Below are positions 32,446 to 41,190 of a stretch of DNA of 64,000 nucleotides, in pieces. Source of the stretch: Janibacter cremeus (lineage in GTDB: Bacteria; Actinomycetota; Actinomycetes; Actinomycetales; Dermatophilaceae). The position numbers and the translations under genes are program-made. The notes beneath the pieces are model-generated. The model was not told the origin of the DNA and did not search any database. It was given only the letters and a program-made list of their open reading frames with translations. Position 1 is the stretch's first letter. Every line of letters begins with the position of its first letter. The stretch is taken from the NCBI RefSeq assembly GCF_029395675.1, contig NZ_CP115184.1, forward strand, positions 620,001 to 684,000. The letters are read 5' to 3'.

Positions 32446-33192
32446 TCAGGCGGACCGGGCCATCGCCCGGGTGGCACGGGCGCAGACGTCGAGCAGGAGC
32501 TGCTCGTGACCGGCCCGGGCGACATCGGGTGGACCGGTCAGGGCGAGCGATGCGCAGGGGCGACCATCGGCGTCCATGACGACCGAGGCGACGCTGCTGA
32601 CCCCTTCGACGTACTCGTTGTCGTCAACGCCGATCCGCGATCGGGCCACCCGCGACAGCTCGACCCGCAGCGCATCACCGTCGGTGATCGTCTGCTCGGT
32701 GAAGGCGATCAGCTCCGAGTCGCACACCCGCTCGGCCGCCTCCCGGTCGAAGGCCAGCAGCACCTTGCCCAGCGAGGTGCAGTGCGCCGGGGCACGACCG
32801 CCGATGCGGGAGGGGGAGTGGGCCCGGTGCCGGCCGTGGAGCTTGTTGAGGAAGACGATCTCGTCCTCGCGCAGCACCGCCAGCTGGCAGGTCTGCCGGG
32901 TCGCCTCGTACAGCACGGAGAGGAAGGGGGTCAGTACCGTCTGCACGCGCGCGGCCACCGGGTCGGCGGGCAGGGCCAGGTGGGAGCCGAAGAGGGGGCC
33001 GGTGCGGAAGCTGTCCCCACGCCGCTCGACCGCCCCGCTCTCCTCGAGGGTGTGCAGCAGGCGGAAGGTGGTCGACTTCGGGATGTCCGTGCGGCGCGCC
33101 AGCTCGCTGACCCCCAGGCCCTCGGACCCGAACTGGTCGACCATCGCGAGCAGCCGGACCGCGCGGTCCACGGCGTTGACCTTCTTCGGCAC
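32446..33192 (-). CDS. IclR-family transcriptional regulator of the mhp cluster
   Basis: A 248-residue regulator. The N-terminal winged helix reads LGVSELARRTDIPKSTTFRLLHTLEESG. The C-terminal IclR effector domain has RTGPLFGSHL, LREDEIVFLNKLHG, PAHCTSLGKVLLAF and EYVEGVSSVASVVMDADG. In other bacteria MhpR, which controls hydroxyphenylpropionate degradation, is an IclR protein. Its place between mhpABC and the importer and the matching palindromes upstream of both support this role. Activator or repressor cannot be told from the sequence. Confidence 0.9.
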   Translation of the reverse strand: MPKKVNAVDRAVRLLAMVDQFGSEGLGVSELARRTDIPKSTTFRLLHTLEESGAVERRGDSFRTGPLFGSHLALPADPVAARVQTVLTPFLSVLYEATRQTCQLAVLREDEIVFLNKLHGRHRAHSPSRIGGRAPAHCTSLGKVLLAFDREAAERVCDSELIAFTEQTITDGDALRVELSRVARSRIGVDDNEYVEGVSSVASVVMDADGRPCASLALTGPPDVARAGHEQLLLDVCARATRAMARSA

Positions 33193-33205
33193 GGTGCTCC
33201 CTTCG

Positions 33206-33298
33206 TGGTCTCGAGGCTCGGCCGCGGGGCGGCGGTTTCGAGGCTCGTTCCTCGCACCTCAACCCAGCGCTCGCGCCTCGACCGACGTTCGAAGCCAG
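33206..33298. repeat. Hairpin-repeat family, degenerate compound copy
   Basis: Two TCGAGGCTCG segments, a CTCGCACCTCAACCC end and a CGCTCGCGCCTCGACC part make up a rearranged copy of the family, in opposite orientation to most others, in the spacer between iclR and the MFS gene. Confidence 0.65.
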
Positions 33299-33308
33299 CG
33301 TACGCGCC

Positions 33309-33325
33309 GTGCCACTTGGTGGCAC
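33309..33325. promoter_or_regulatory. 17-bp palindromic operator upstream of the MFS importer
   Basis: GTGCCACTTGGTGGCAC matches the mhpA operator at 31310 (15 of 17 bases). It lies 64 bp before the importer start and 117 bp before the divergent iclR start, so it could also autoregulate iclR. Confidence 0.75.
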
Positions 33326-33389
33326 GGACGATGTTGGGCAGGGCGCGCGATACCCACCAATGGTCCCAGACCAATTACCTGGAGGACCC

Positions 33390-34760
33390 ATGATCAACGA
33401 TGATCTCGCCACGCCCGGCGGCGCCGCGACGCCGCCGGCCACCGCCATGACGACCCCCGCCGAGCGACGCCGCGCGCAGTCGTCCAGCTTCCTCGGCTCG
33501 GCCGTGGAGTACTACGACTTCCTGCTGTACGCGGCCGCTGCCGGTCTCGTCTTCCCCGACCTGTTCTTCTCCGAGGTCGACCACGGCACCGGGGTCATCC
33601 TGAGCTACCTGACGCTCTTCACCGGGTACGTCTCCCGGCCGATCGGTGGCCTGCTCTTCGGCCACTTCGGCGACAAGCTCGGCCGCAAGAACATGCTCGT
33701 GGTCACCCTGCTCGTCATGGGCATCGTCTCGATGGTCATCGGCATGATGCCGACGGCCGCGAGCATCGGCATCGCCGCCCCGATCCTGCTGGCGGTCCTG
33801 CGGCTCGTCCAGGGGCTCGCGGTCGGCGGCGAGTGGGCCGGCGCGATGCTCATGGCCGGCGAGCACTCCACCAACCGCTCCAAGGGCATCGGTGCGAGCC
33901 TGGCGATGGCCGGTGCCCCCTTCGGTGCCGTCATGGCCACCCTCGTCCTGGGCATGACCACCGGGCTCACCGGGGACGCCTTCTTCGAGTGGGGCTGGCG
34001 CGTGCCCTTCCTGCTCTCCGCGGTCGTCGTCGCCGTCGGGCTCTACCTGCGGCTGCGCGTCTCGGAGTCGCCGGAGTTCGAGGCGGCCCGCAAGCGCGGC
34101 GAGATCCACACCGGTCTGCCGGTCGCGGTGCTCTTCACCAGCTACCGCCGCACGGTCGTGCTCGGCAGCCTCGCGGTCATGGCACCGCTGTTCATGCAGG
34201 GCCTGCTCGCGGTCTTCATGGTCCCCTACGTCGTCGCGAGCGGCGCTGTCTCCCAGGAGAACGCGCTGTACATGCTCACCCTGAGCAACTTCGTGCACGT
34301 CTTCACGATCCCCCTCTTCGCCTGGCTCAGCGACCGCCTCGGCCGCAAGCCGGTGATGCTCGCCGGTGCCGCCTTCTCCGCCGTCGCGATCTGGCCGATG
34401 TTCATGCTCTTCGGCAGCGGGGACCCCACGCTGATCACGATCGCCTTCCTCGTCGGCAACCCGCTGATCCAGGCCACGATGTACGGCCCCGTCGGCGCGT
34501 ACCTGTCCGAGCTCTTCGAGCCCGCGGCCCGCTACTCGGGTGTCTCGCTCACCTACCAGCTGGGCTCCCTTCTGGGCGCCGGCCTCTCGCCGCTCGTCGC
34601 GCAGCGACTCGTCGGCGCCGACGCCAGCACGACGAACCTCGCCTGGTACATCGTCGGCGCCTACGTCGTCAGTGCCGTCGCGCTCATCTTCTCCCGCCGC
34701 GTGGCCGCGCCGGAGGAGGGGCGAAGGGAGTCGGCCGAGCAGGCGGTGACGGTCGCCTGA
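33390..34760 (+). CDS. MFS metabolite:H+ symporter, probable aromatic acid importer
   Basis: A 456-residue, twelve-helix transporter of the metabolite:proton symporter group. Signatures: SAVEYYDFLLYAAAAGLVFP in helix 1, FGHFGDKLGRKNML (the MFS loop 2-3 motif), RLVQGLAVGGEWAGA, and a second AWLSDRLGRKPVML in the C-terminal half. GGAGG lies five bases before the ATG. Placement with mhpABC, iclR and a matching operator suggests import of hydroxyphenylpropionate or a related aromatic acid. Convergent with the DUF421 gene. Confidence 0.9.
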   Translation: MINDDLATPGGAATPPATAMTTPAERRRAQSSSFLGSAVEYYDFLLYAAAAGLVFPDLFFSEVDHGTGVILSYLTLFTGYVSRPIGGLLFGHFGDKLGRKNMLVVTLLVMGIVSMVIGMMPTAASIGIAAPILLAVLRLVQGLAVGGEWAGAMLMAGEHSTNRSKGIGASLAMAGAPFGAVMATLVLGMTTGLTGDAFFEWGWRVPFLLSAVVVAVGLYLRLRVSESPEFEAARKRGEIHTGLPVAVLFTSYRRTVVLGSLAVMAPLFMQGLLAVFMVPYVVASGAVSQENALYMLTLSNFVHVFTIPLFAWLSDRLGRKPVMLAGAAFSAVAIWPMFMLFGSGDPTLITIAFLVGNPLIQATMYGPVGAYLSELFEPAARYSGVSLTYQLGSLLGAGLSPLVAQRLVGADASTTNLAWYIVGAYVVSAVALIFSRRVAAPEEGRRESAEQAVTVA

Positions 34761-34766
34761 CCGTCG

Positions 34767-35240
34767 TCACTCCTGGGCGACGAAGGGGGTCACGCTCGAC
34801 CCGTCCCCGATGTCCTCGCGACCGATGACGCCCAGGCTGCCCTCGCGCAGGAGCAGCACGGTGTGCACCTCCTCGAGCGACCCCTTGCCCGCGCCGCGCG
34901 CCGCCTCGTGGACGTCGTCCTCGATGAGGCGGTGGCGGCGGAGCGCGCGGTCACGCATCACGCCGTCCTCGTAGAGCACGACCGGCGGGTGGTCGAGCAG
35001 CCGCCGCACGCCCGTCGAGTGCGAGCGCAGCCAGGCGAGGACCCACTGGAGCACGACGAGCAGGACGAGGACCGCGACCAGCTGGCTGACCGTCCCCTTC
35101 TCCGCGGTGATCAGGCGGCCGAAGGCCGAGCCGAGGGTCACCGCGATGACGAAGTCCAGCGGGGCCATCTTCGACATCGTGCGCGGGCCGGTCCCGCGCA
35201 GCAGCAGCACGAGGACGAGGTAGCCGACGGTCGCCATCAC
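34767..35240 (-). CDS. DUF421 (YetF-like) membrane protein with a disrupted N-terminus
   Basis: A 157-residue reading frame. Two helices are visible (VGYLVLVLLLRGTGPRTMSKM and TVSQLVAVLVLLVVLQWVLAWL), then the cytoplasmic DUF421 domain with LLDHPPVVLYEDGVM and RRHRLIEDDVHEAARG. Upstream, another frame starting at ATG 35283 reads MTTSLLWDP and would join LLQAAVMATVGYL directly if one C of the CCCC run at 35257-35260 were absent. The family normally has this extra half helix. So the gene seems to carry a +1 frameshift (real or a sequencing error); GTG 35240 or ATG 35237 could rescue a shorter protein. Confidence 0.75.
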   Translation of the reverse strand: MMATVGYLVLVLLLRGTGPRTMSKMAPLDFVIAVTLGSAFGRLITAEKGTVSQLVAVLVLLVVLQWVLAWLRSHSTGVRRLLDHPPVVLYEDGVMRDRALRRHRLIEDDVHEAARGAGKGSLEEVHTVLLLREGSLGVIGREDIGDGSSVTPFVAQE

Positions 35241-35379
35241 CGCCGCCTGCAGCAGCGGGGTCCCAGAGGAGTGAGGTGGTCATCGCGTCACCGTGCCACA
35301 GGCGCGCCTCGGACCCCGCATCCGCGCGGCCCGCCCACGACCACGCGCCGCGTCAGTCCGTCGACGACACCGCCCTGGG

Positions 35380-36402
35380 TCAGCCCGCCGGGGTCCCGAG
35401 GACCTCCGCGAAGTCGGCCACCGCATCCGCGCCGACGATGTCCGCCCCGAGCAGCGGCAGCTGGACCACTGGCACGCCGGGCAGCCGCTGGTAGAGCACC
35501 TCGAGGTGCTCCTCCTCCTGGGCCCGCCGGGACTCCAGGAACCCGCCGACGTCGGCGGGGGAGCGCTTGTTGACCACGAGCCCGGCGACGTCGACCCCGG
35601 TGCGCTCCAGCTGCGCGTACAGCTCGATCGTCTCCAGCACGGGCAGCCGCTCGGCGGTGAGCACGATGAGGAAGGCGGTGCGCTGCTCGTCCTGCAGCAG
35701 CTCGCGCAGCCGCGTGAAGCGCGTCTGCCGGCGCGTGAGGATCCGACGGATCTCCTGGTCGCGCCGCCCGCGCCGGTCCGGCCCGCGCGTCGAGCCCTCC
35801 CGGTCGCCGAGGACCGAGACGCCCGGGTCGTCGGGGTCGTGGCCCCCGAGTCCGCGCAACGCGGCGCCGAACTTCTCCGAGCGGTCCTGCCGCCGCAGCA
35901 GCCCCTCGGTCCACGCGGACATCGTCTCCGGCAGGGACATCAGCCGACTGGTGTGCCCCGAGGGTGCGGTGTCGAAGACGACGAGGTCGTAGCGGCCCTC
36001 GGCCTCCTCGATCGTCTCGGCGACGCGCTCGAGGACGGCCGCCTCGTGCGTGCCGGGGGAGTCACGGGCGAGGTCGAGGTGCTTGGTGACCTCCCCGTGC
36101 AGGTGCTCGGGCATCAGCCGGCGCATCGTCGCCCCGACCGCCGCCAGGTGCTCGTCGGTGGTGCGGGCCGGGTCGATCTCCACCCCGTCCAACCCCTCGG
36201 CGAGGTGGACGATCTCGTCACCGACCGGGCGGTCCCACAGATGACCGAGGTTGTGCGCCGGGTCCGTGGAGACGACGAGGGTGCGCCGCCCCCTTCGCGC
36301 GGCAGCGAGGGCGAGGGCGGAGGCGACGCTGGTCTTGCCGACCCCGCCCTTGCCGCCGACGAAGAGGACCCGGCGGCCCTCGACGACGTCTAGCAGCAGC
36401 AC
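35380..36402 (-). CDS. ArsA/GET3-like ATPase
   Basis: A 340-residue P-loop ATPase. The deviant Walker [19 protein letters not shown] begins near residue 14. Switch I is in [15 protein letters not shown], and [16 protein letters not shown] is Walker B/switch II. The linker to the second lobe holds a basic [17 protein letters not shown] stretch. ArsA-type ATPases drive metalloid pumps or deliver tail-anchored membrane proteins. No arsenic genes are nearby. I take GTG 36402, which overlaps the cory-CC-star gene by 13 bp; there is no ATG before the P-loop. Co-transcribed with cory-CC-star and cstA. Confidence 0.85.
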   Translation of the reverse strand: MLLLDVVEGRRVLFVGGKGGVGKTSVASALALAAARRGRRTLVVSTDPAHNLGHLWDRPVGDEIVHLAEGLDGVEIDPARTTDEHLAAVGATMRRLMPEHLHGEVTKHLDLARDSPGTHEAAVLERVAETIEEAEGRYDLVVFDTAPSGHTSRLMSLPETMSAWTEGLLRRQDRSEKFGAALRGLGGHDPDDPGVSVLGDREGSTRGPDRRGRRDQEIRRILTRRQTRFTRLRELLQDEQRTAFLIVLTAERLPVLETIELYAQLERTGVDVAGLVVNKRSPADVGGFLESRRAQEEEHLEVLYQRLPGVPVVQLPLLGADIVGADAVADFAEVLGTPAG

Positions 36403-36647
36403 GAGAACTGATCCAGCGGCGAGCGGTCCAGACCCATCCGGGTGTGCCACTCGTGCACCCGGTCGTACATCACCGGCAGCAGCTCGGCGGTGTAGTAGCT
36501 CGCCGGGTTGGGCACGCCGAGCGCCTCGGAGAGCACGAGCATCATGAAGAGGTCGTCCTCCTCCTGCTTCGCCCGGGCGAATGCCTGCCGGTAGGGCGCG
36601 TAGTAGAACTCCTTCAGGCCGGCCGAGAAGCGCTCGAGCCAGGTCAT
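36390..36647 (-). CDS. cory-CC-star protein
   Basis: An 85-residue small protein ending in DQFSCCC, the terminal cysteine tail that gives this actinobacterial family its name. The body is helical ([21 protein letters not shown], then [16 protein letters not shown]). Function unknown. It is regularly encoded beside an ArsA-like ATPase and CstA, as here: it overlaps cstA by 4 bp and the ATPase by 13 bp. The terminal cysteines could bind metal or be lipidated. Confidence 0.85.
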   Translation of the reverse strand: MTWLERFSAGLKEFYYAPYRQAFARAKQEEDDLFMMLVLSEALGVPNPASYYTAELLPVMYDRVHEWHTRMGLDRSPLDQFSCCC

Positions 36648-38347
36648 GACCGGTCCCGCGCGACGCCCGCGCGCTCGAACTCCTCGTCGTCGGCGCCTTC
36701 GCCCTTGCGGGCACGGTTCATCGCGCCGACCGACTCGACGATGACCCAGACGGCAGCGACGAGGATGATCAGGTCCAGCCCGAGCAGCAGCCAGTTGCTG
36801 TCGCGGTAGAAGGTACCCAGCTGGACGAAGAGGGCGTAGATCGTCATCGTCAGCAGGAAGACCATCGGCACCACGACGGGCAGGACGCCGCGCTTCTTGC
36901 GCAGCAGCATCACGCTGATGATGCCCAGCGTCAGGCCGGCGAGCAGCTGGTTGGTCGTGCCGAAGAGCGGCCAGATGAGCAGACCGCCCGAGCCGTCGAG
37001 ACCCGCGCCGAAGGTCAGCGCGAGGGCGACGCCGACGGCGATGATCGTGGCGGCGCCCTTGCCGATGCTCATCCGCATGGCGTCACCGGCCTCCTGGACG
37101 ACGAAGCGCTGCAGGCGCACGCCGGTGTCCATGGTGGTCGCGGCGAAGAGCACGGCCATCGTCGCCAGCACGGTCGCGCTGAGCGTGGTCGGCAGGCCGA
37201 TGCCGGCGTTCATGATCGATGCGCCGCCGTCGACGAAGGCCGTGACGCCGCCCTCGTTGAAGGCCGAGTAGACGGCCTCCCAGTCCGCGAGGGTGCGGAA
37301 GCCGGCGGTCGTGGCGATGATCGCACCCAGGGCCAGCAGGCCCTCGCCGACGGCGCCGAAGTACCCGACGAACCGGGCGTCGGTCTCCTTGTCCAGCTGC
37401 TTGGAGCTGGTGCCGGAGGAGACCATGCCGTGGAACCCGGAGATGGCACCGCAGGCGATGGTCACGAAGAGCAGCGGCACGAGGCTCGGGGTGCCATCGG
37501 GGACGTTGTCGTTGAAGGCCGGGGCCACCATGTCGCGGCCGGCGAAGAGCACGGCGCCGTAGAGCAGGCCGAGACCGATGAAGAGCTGCAGGCCGTTGAT
37601 GTAGTCACGCGGCTGGAGCAGCAGCCACACCGGCAGGATCGAGGCGATGCCCGCGTAGACGAAGAGGATGATGATCCACACCCCGTTGTCCGGCACGCCC
37701 ATGACCGTCTCGGGGAGGGAGATGGGGAACTGGTCGCCGATGAGGATCAGCGTGTAGAGCGCGACGACGCCGACGACGGAGACGGCCGCGAGGTTCCAGC
37801 TGAAGCGGTAGATGGCCTGACCGATGAGCAGGGCGACGAGGATCGCGCCCCACACCGGGATGACGGCCGTCGGGGTGCTGATGAGCAGGCTGGCGATGAC
37901 CACCGCGAAGGCGGCGTTGACCATGAGCAGCAGCAGGAAGATCACGACGAGGAAGAGGTTCGCCCCGCGTGCGCCGATGTACCGCTCGGACAGCGCACCC
38001 ATGGACTTGCCCTTGTTGCGCACCGACGCCCACAGCGCACCCATGTCGTGCATGCCGGCCATGAAGATGGTGCCGACCGTCACCCAGAGGAAGGCCGGCA
38101 GCCAGCCCCAGATCACCGCGACCGCCGGGCCCACGATGGGAGCGGCGCCGGCGACGGAGGTGAAGTGGTGGCCCCACAGCACGTACTTGTTCGTCGGGAC
38201 GAAGTCGACCCCGTCGGTCAGCTCGTGCGAGGGAGTCGTGAAGTTCGGCTCCAGCCGGTAGACGCGGGTGGCGAGGTACTTCGAGTAGAGGAAGTATCCG
38301 GCGAGGATCATCGCCACGCCGATGACTGCGAGCAGGACCGAGTTCAT
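36644..38347 (-). CDS. cstA: CstA-family carbon starvation protein / peptide or pyruvate transporter
   Basis: A 567-residue membrane protein with about sixteen helices. Family motifs are clear: [79 protein letters not shown] and the C-terminal [15 protein letters not shown]. CstA relatives import pyruvate or peptides when carbon is scarce. First gene of a three-gene unit with cory-CC-star and the ArsA-like ATPase. Two direct repeats lie 13 and 35 bp before the start. Confidence 0.92.
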   Translation of the reverse strand: MNSVLLAVIGVAMILAGYFLYSKYLATRVYRLEPNFTTPSHELTDGVDFVPTNKYVLWGHHFTSVAGAAPIVGPAVAVIWGWLPAFLWVTVGTIFMAGMHDMGALWASVRNKGKSMGALSERYIGARGANLFLVVIFLLLLMVNAAFAVVIASLLISTPTAVIPVWGAILVALLIGQAIYRFSWNLAAVSVVGVVALYTLILIGDQFPISLPETVMGVPDNGVWIIILFVYAGIASILPVWLLLQPRDYINGLQLFIGLGLLYGAVLFAGRDMVAPAFNDNVPDGTPSLVPLLFVTIACGAISGFHGMVSSGTSSKQLDKETDARFVGYFGAVGEGLLALGAIIATTAGFRTLADWEAVYSAFNEGGVTAFVDGGASIMNAGIGLPTTLSATVLATMAVLFAATTMDTGVRLQRFVVQEAGDAMRMSIGKGAATIIAVGVALALTFGAGLDGSGGLLIWPLFGTTNQLLAGLTLGIISVMLLRKKRGVLPVVVPMVFLLTMTIYALFVQLGTFYRDSNWLLLGLDLIILVAAVWVIVESVGAMNRARKGEGADDEEFERAGVARDRS

Positions 38348-38359
38348 CGTTGACTCCGA

Positions 38360-38395
38360 TACGGCGAGTAGGGCATTCCTCTACGGGGAGTAGGG
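38360..38395 (-). promoter_or_regulatory. Two 14-bp direct repeats just upstream of cstA
   Basis: TACGGCGAGTAGGG (38360-38373) and TACGGGGAGTAGGG (38382-38395) differ at one base and are 22 bp apart, two helical turns, placing both on one DNA face. They lie 13-48 bp upstream of the cstA ATG and are good candidates for regulator half-sites. Confidence 0.55.
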
Positions 38396-38510
38396 GATCC
38401 TCTCCACGATACCGGCTACCGTTTGGTAGTTGAGGGATCACGAAGGGGGTCACGGCCGGCGTGTCCCAACCGTCACCTCGGCCGTGGTTCGGGACCGTTC
38501 GACCCGTCGG

Positions 38511-38906
38511 TCAGTCGGCCTGCCCGAGCCACAGGAGACGGGCGGCGTTGAGGGCGAGCACGCCGCCACCGAGGCTGAAGACCAGACCCGGCCCCGGGTA
38601 CCAGCCCTGCGTGCCCACGAGCGTCAGCACGTGCACCACCTGCCACACGGGCAGGGCGACGGCGACGACGCCGGCGATCGCTCCCTGCGCGGCCGCCAGC
38701 CGCGGTCGCCGGACGATGCCACCGGCGAGGGCGAGAAGGCCGACGTAGAAGGTCCACTGCCCCGGGCCGCGGAATCCGCTGACCTCACCCAGAGGGGTGT
38801 AGAGCCACGGCAGGAAGGCACCGACCATGAGCAGGGCGGCCACACCGAGGAGCATTCCGTGGCCGGGGGGCCGGCGTCGTCGCTGCCGTGCGGGCCGTGA
38901 GCTCAT
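38511..38906 (-). CDS. Small four-helix membrane protein, unknown function
   Basis: A 131-residue protein with a basic N-terminus (SSRPARQRRRRPPG) and four hydrophobic helices: GMLLGVAALLMVGAFLPWLY, TFYVGLLALAGGIV, GAIAGVVAVALPVWQVVHVL and the C-terminal LVFSLGGGVLALNAARLLWL. I do not recognise the family. Starts with the ATG at 38906; the open frame upstream would run into the divergent symporter region and is unlikely. Divergent from the DUF4212 gene. Confidence 0.6.
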   Translation of the reverse strand: MSSRPARQRRRRPPGHGMLLGVAALLMVGAFLPWLYTPLGEVSGFRGPGQWTFYVGLLALAGGIVRRPRLAAAQGAIAGVVAVALPVWQVVHVLTLVGTQGWYPGPGLVFSLGGGVLALNAARLLWLGQAD

Positions 38907-39036
38907 ACCGGGCACCCTAGACCGCCACCACCCGCCTCCCGCGTCACAATGCTTGACTGCTGTACCACCTGCTGCTTCTCTGGAAGTGCTCCCGGCGGCA
39001 ACGGGGCCGCACGGGCACTCCAAGGAGGGGTCTGTC

Positions 39037-39315
39037 GTGGACCAGCAACAACGCACCGAGTACTGGCGCCGCAACCTGAGGCTGATGGCGGTGCTCCTGG
39101 TCGTGTGGGCACTCGTTTCCTTCGGCGCAGGCATCTTCTTCACCGAATGGTTGAACCAGGTGTCGATCTTCGGCGTCCCGCTGGGCTTCTGGTTCGCCCA
39201 GCAAGGATCGATCATCACCTTCCTCGCCCTCATCGCGATCTACGTCTGGCGGATGGACAGGCTCGACCGTGAGTACGGCGCGGACGACTACGAGGAAGGG
39301 GTGCGCCACTCATGA
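39037..39315 (+). CDS. DUF4212 small subunit of a Na+/solute symporter
   Basis: A 92-residue protein with two helices (LMAVLLVVWALVSFGAGIFF and FWFAQQGSIITFLALIAIYVW) and the family's RNLRLM, FGVPLGFWFAQQGS and RMDRLDREYG motifs. DUF4212 proteins are always paired with a VC_2705-type sodium:solute symporter. The GTG start has AAGGAGGGG seven bases upstream. It overlaps the large subunit gene by 4 bp. Confidence 0.9.
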   Translation: MDQQQRTEYWRRNLRLMAVLLVVWALVSFGAGIFFTEWLNQVSIFGVPLGFWFAQQGSIITFLALIAIYVWRMDRLDREYGADDYEEGVRHS

Positions 39316-41078
39316 GCGAGATCCAGCTCTGGACCCTGATCTTCGTCGCGCTCTCCTTCGGTCTCTACATCTACATCGCCTACCGCAGCCGGGTGTCCGA
39401 CACCGCCGGCTTCTACGTCGCCGGCGGCGGGATCCCCGCTCCGGCCAACGGCGCCGCGATCGCCGCCGACTGGATGAGCGCCGCCTCGTTCATCTCGATG
39501 GCCGGCCTGATCGCGTTGGCCTACAACGGGTACTCCGGCTCGGCCTACCTCATGGGCTGGACCGGCGGGTACGTGCTGCTGGCGATGCTGCTCGCGCCGT
39601 ACCTGCGCAAGTTCGGCAAGTACACGATCCCGGACTTCGTCGGCGACCGCTACAACGAGACCGCCCGGCTGATCGCCGTCATCTGCGCGATCGTCGTCTC
39701 CTTCACCTACGTCATCGGACAGATGGCGGGCGTCGGCGTCGTCTTCAGCCGCTTCCTCGAGGTCGATCCCACGATCGGCGTCATCATCGGGATGGCGATC
39801 GTCTTCTTCTACGCCGTGCTCGGTGGGATGAAGGGGATCACCTGGACGCAGGTGGCGCAGTACAGCGTGCTGATCGTCGCCTACCTCATCCCCGCGGTCG
39901 CCATCTCCACCCGCCTGACCGGTATCCCGGTCCCGCAGATCGGCTTCGGGCAGATCATGGACGAGTTGGAGGGACTGCAGACCGACCTCGGCTTCGGCTC
40001 CTACACCTCGGCCCTGACCGGCACCGACCAGCTCAACATGTTCCTGCTGACCGCGTCGCTGATGTTCGGCACCGCCGGCCTGCCGCACGTGATCATCCGC
40101 TTCTACACGGCGGCATCGGTGCGGGCGGCGCGCTACTCGGCGCTGTGGGCGTTGTTCTTCATCGCGCTGCTCTACACGACCGCCCCCACGGTGGCCGCCT
40201 TCGCGAAGTACAACATCCTCACCGACCTGCGGGGCACACCGACGGAGGAGCTGCCGTCCTGGTTCTCCACCTGGGCGAACGTCGGGCTGATCACCGGGCC
40301 GGACGGCGCCCCGCTGCGCGACCTCAACGGTGACGGCACGTACAACTTCACCGGGGCAGCCTCCGACGTCACCAACGAGGTGATGATCAACAACGACATC
40401 GTGGTGCTGGCCTCGCCGGAGATCGGTGGCCTGCCGGCACCCATCGTCGGCCTGGTGGCCGCCGGTGGCCTCGCGGCGGCGCTGTCGACCGCCTCGGGTC
40501 TGCTGCTGGTGATCTCGTCAGCGATCTCCAACGACGTCTACCACAAGCGGATCAACCCGAAGGCGGAGGAGAAGCAGCAGCTGCTCGTGGCCCGGATCAC
40601 CATGGCCGTGGCCATCGTCATCGCCGGCTACTTCGGGATCAACCCGCCCGGGTTCGCCGGGGAAGTGGTCGCGCTCGCCTTCGGCCTGGGCTGTGCCAGC
40701 TTCTTCCCGACCCTGGTGCTGGGCATCTTCTGGAAGAAGTGCACGGCCGCAGGAGCCGCGGCCGGCATGGCCGTCGGCATCGGCGTGACGTTGTTCTACA
40801 TGATCTGGACCATCGAGATCTGGGGCAACAACGAGGGGATCTTCGATATCGCCGCGACCGGCTTCGGCGCGGTCGGCATGGTGATCAACCTGCTGGTGAC
40901 CATCATCGTCTCGCAGTTCACCGCCAAGCCCAGCGAGCTCGTCCAGGAGCTCGTCGAGGAGATCCGCTACCCGGGACAGACCGCCCTGGTCGCGGCGCAC
41001 GCCGCCGGCGAGCTCAAGCTCGACCACGACGACCCGGAGGAGGGCGACAAGGGCCCCGGTCGACACCGCCCCGGCTGA
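39312..41078 (+). CDS. Sodium:solute symporter, VC_2705/ActP-like large subunit
   Basis: A 588-residue SSS-family transporter with about thirteen helices. YVAGGGIPAPANGAAIAADWMSAASFISM near the N-terminus matches ActP-like acetate/monocarboxylate permeases, as does YVIGQMAGVGVVF. A periplasmic insertion of about 70 residues (AKYNILTDLRGTPTEELPSW through SDVTNEVMINND) is typical of the VC_2705 branch. With its DUF4212 partner it probably imports acetate or another short organic acid with Na+. A strong hairpin follows the stop. Confidence 0.9.
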   Translation: MSEIQLWTLIFVALSFGLYIYIAYRSRVSDTAGFYVAGGGIPAPANGAAIAADWMSAASFISMAGLIALAYNGYSGSAYLMGWTGGYVLLAMLLAPYLRKFGKYTIPDFVGDRYNETARLIAVICAIVVSFTYVIGQMAGVGVVFSRFLEVDPTIGVIIGMAIVFFYAVLGGMKGITWTQVAQYSVLIVAYLIPAVAISTRLTGIPVPQIGFGQIMDELEGLQTDLGFGSYTSALTGTDQLNMFLLTASLMFGTAGLPHVIIRFYTAASVRAARYSALWALFFIALLYTTAPTVAAFAKYNILTDLRGTPTEELPSWFSTWANVGLITGPDGAPLRDLNGDGTYNFTGAASDVTNEVMINNDIVVLASPEIGGLPAPIVGLVAAGGLAAALSTASGLLLVISSAISNDVYHKRINPKAEEKQQLLVARITMAVAIVIAGYFGINPPGFAGEVVALAFGLGCASFFPTLVLGIFWKKCTAAGAAAGMAVGIGVTLFYMIWTIEIWGNNEGIFDIAATGFGAVGMVINLLVTIIVSQFTAKPSELVQELVEEIRYPGQTALVAAHAAGELKLDHDDPEEGDKGPGRHRPG

Positions 41079-41091
41079 CCGGAGGACACGA

Positions 41092-41131
41092 CGAAGGGGG
41101 GTCGGAGACCGTGGTCTCCGACCCCCCTTCG
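41092..41131 (+). terminator. 19-bp perfect-stem terminator after the symporter
   Basis: CGAAGGGGGGTCGGAGACC (41092-41110) pairs perfectly with 41113-41131 around a two-base loop, 14 bp past the symporter stop. No T-run. The stem base is built from the CGAAGGG heptamer that is frequent across the window. Confidence 0.8.
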
Positions 41132-41137
41132 CCACGC

Positions 41138-41183
41138 TCCCTGAGGTGCGAGCGCCCCCCCGGGCGCGAGCCTCGAAGGGACT
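41138..41183. repeat. Hairpin-repeat family copy (TCCCT/AGGGA ends)
   Basis: TCCCTGAGGTGCGAG, a GC-only centre (GCGCCC/GGGCGC arms) and GCGAGCCTCGAAGGGAC. The ends pair as TCCCT/AGGGA. Intergenic, between the symporter terminator and the convergent SPFH gene. Confidence 0.8.
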
Positions 41184-41190
41184 CGGGCCC

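Noticed and set aside
38348..38510. Riboswitch before cstA
   Set aside because: No conserved aptamer core could be found; the direct repeats look like protein sites.
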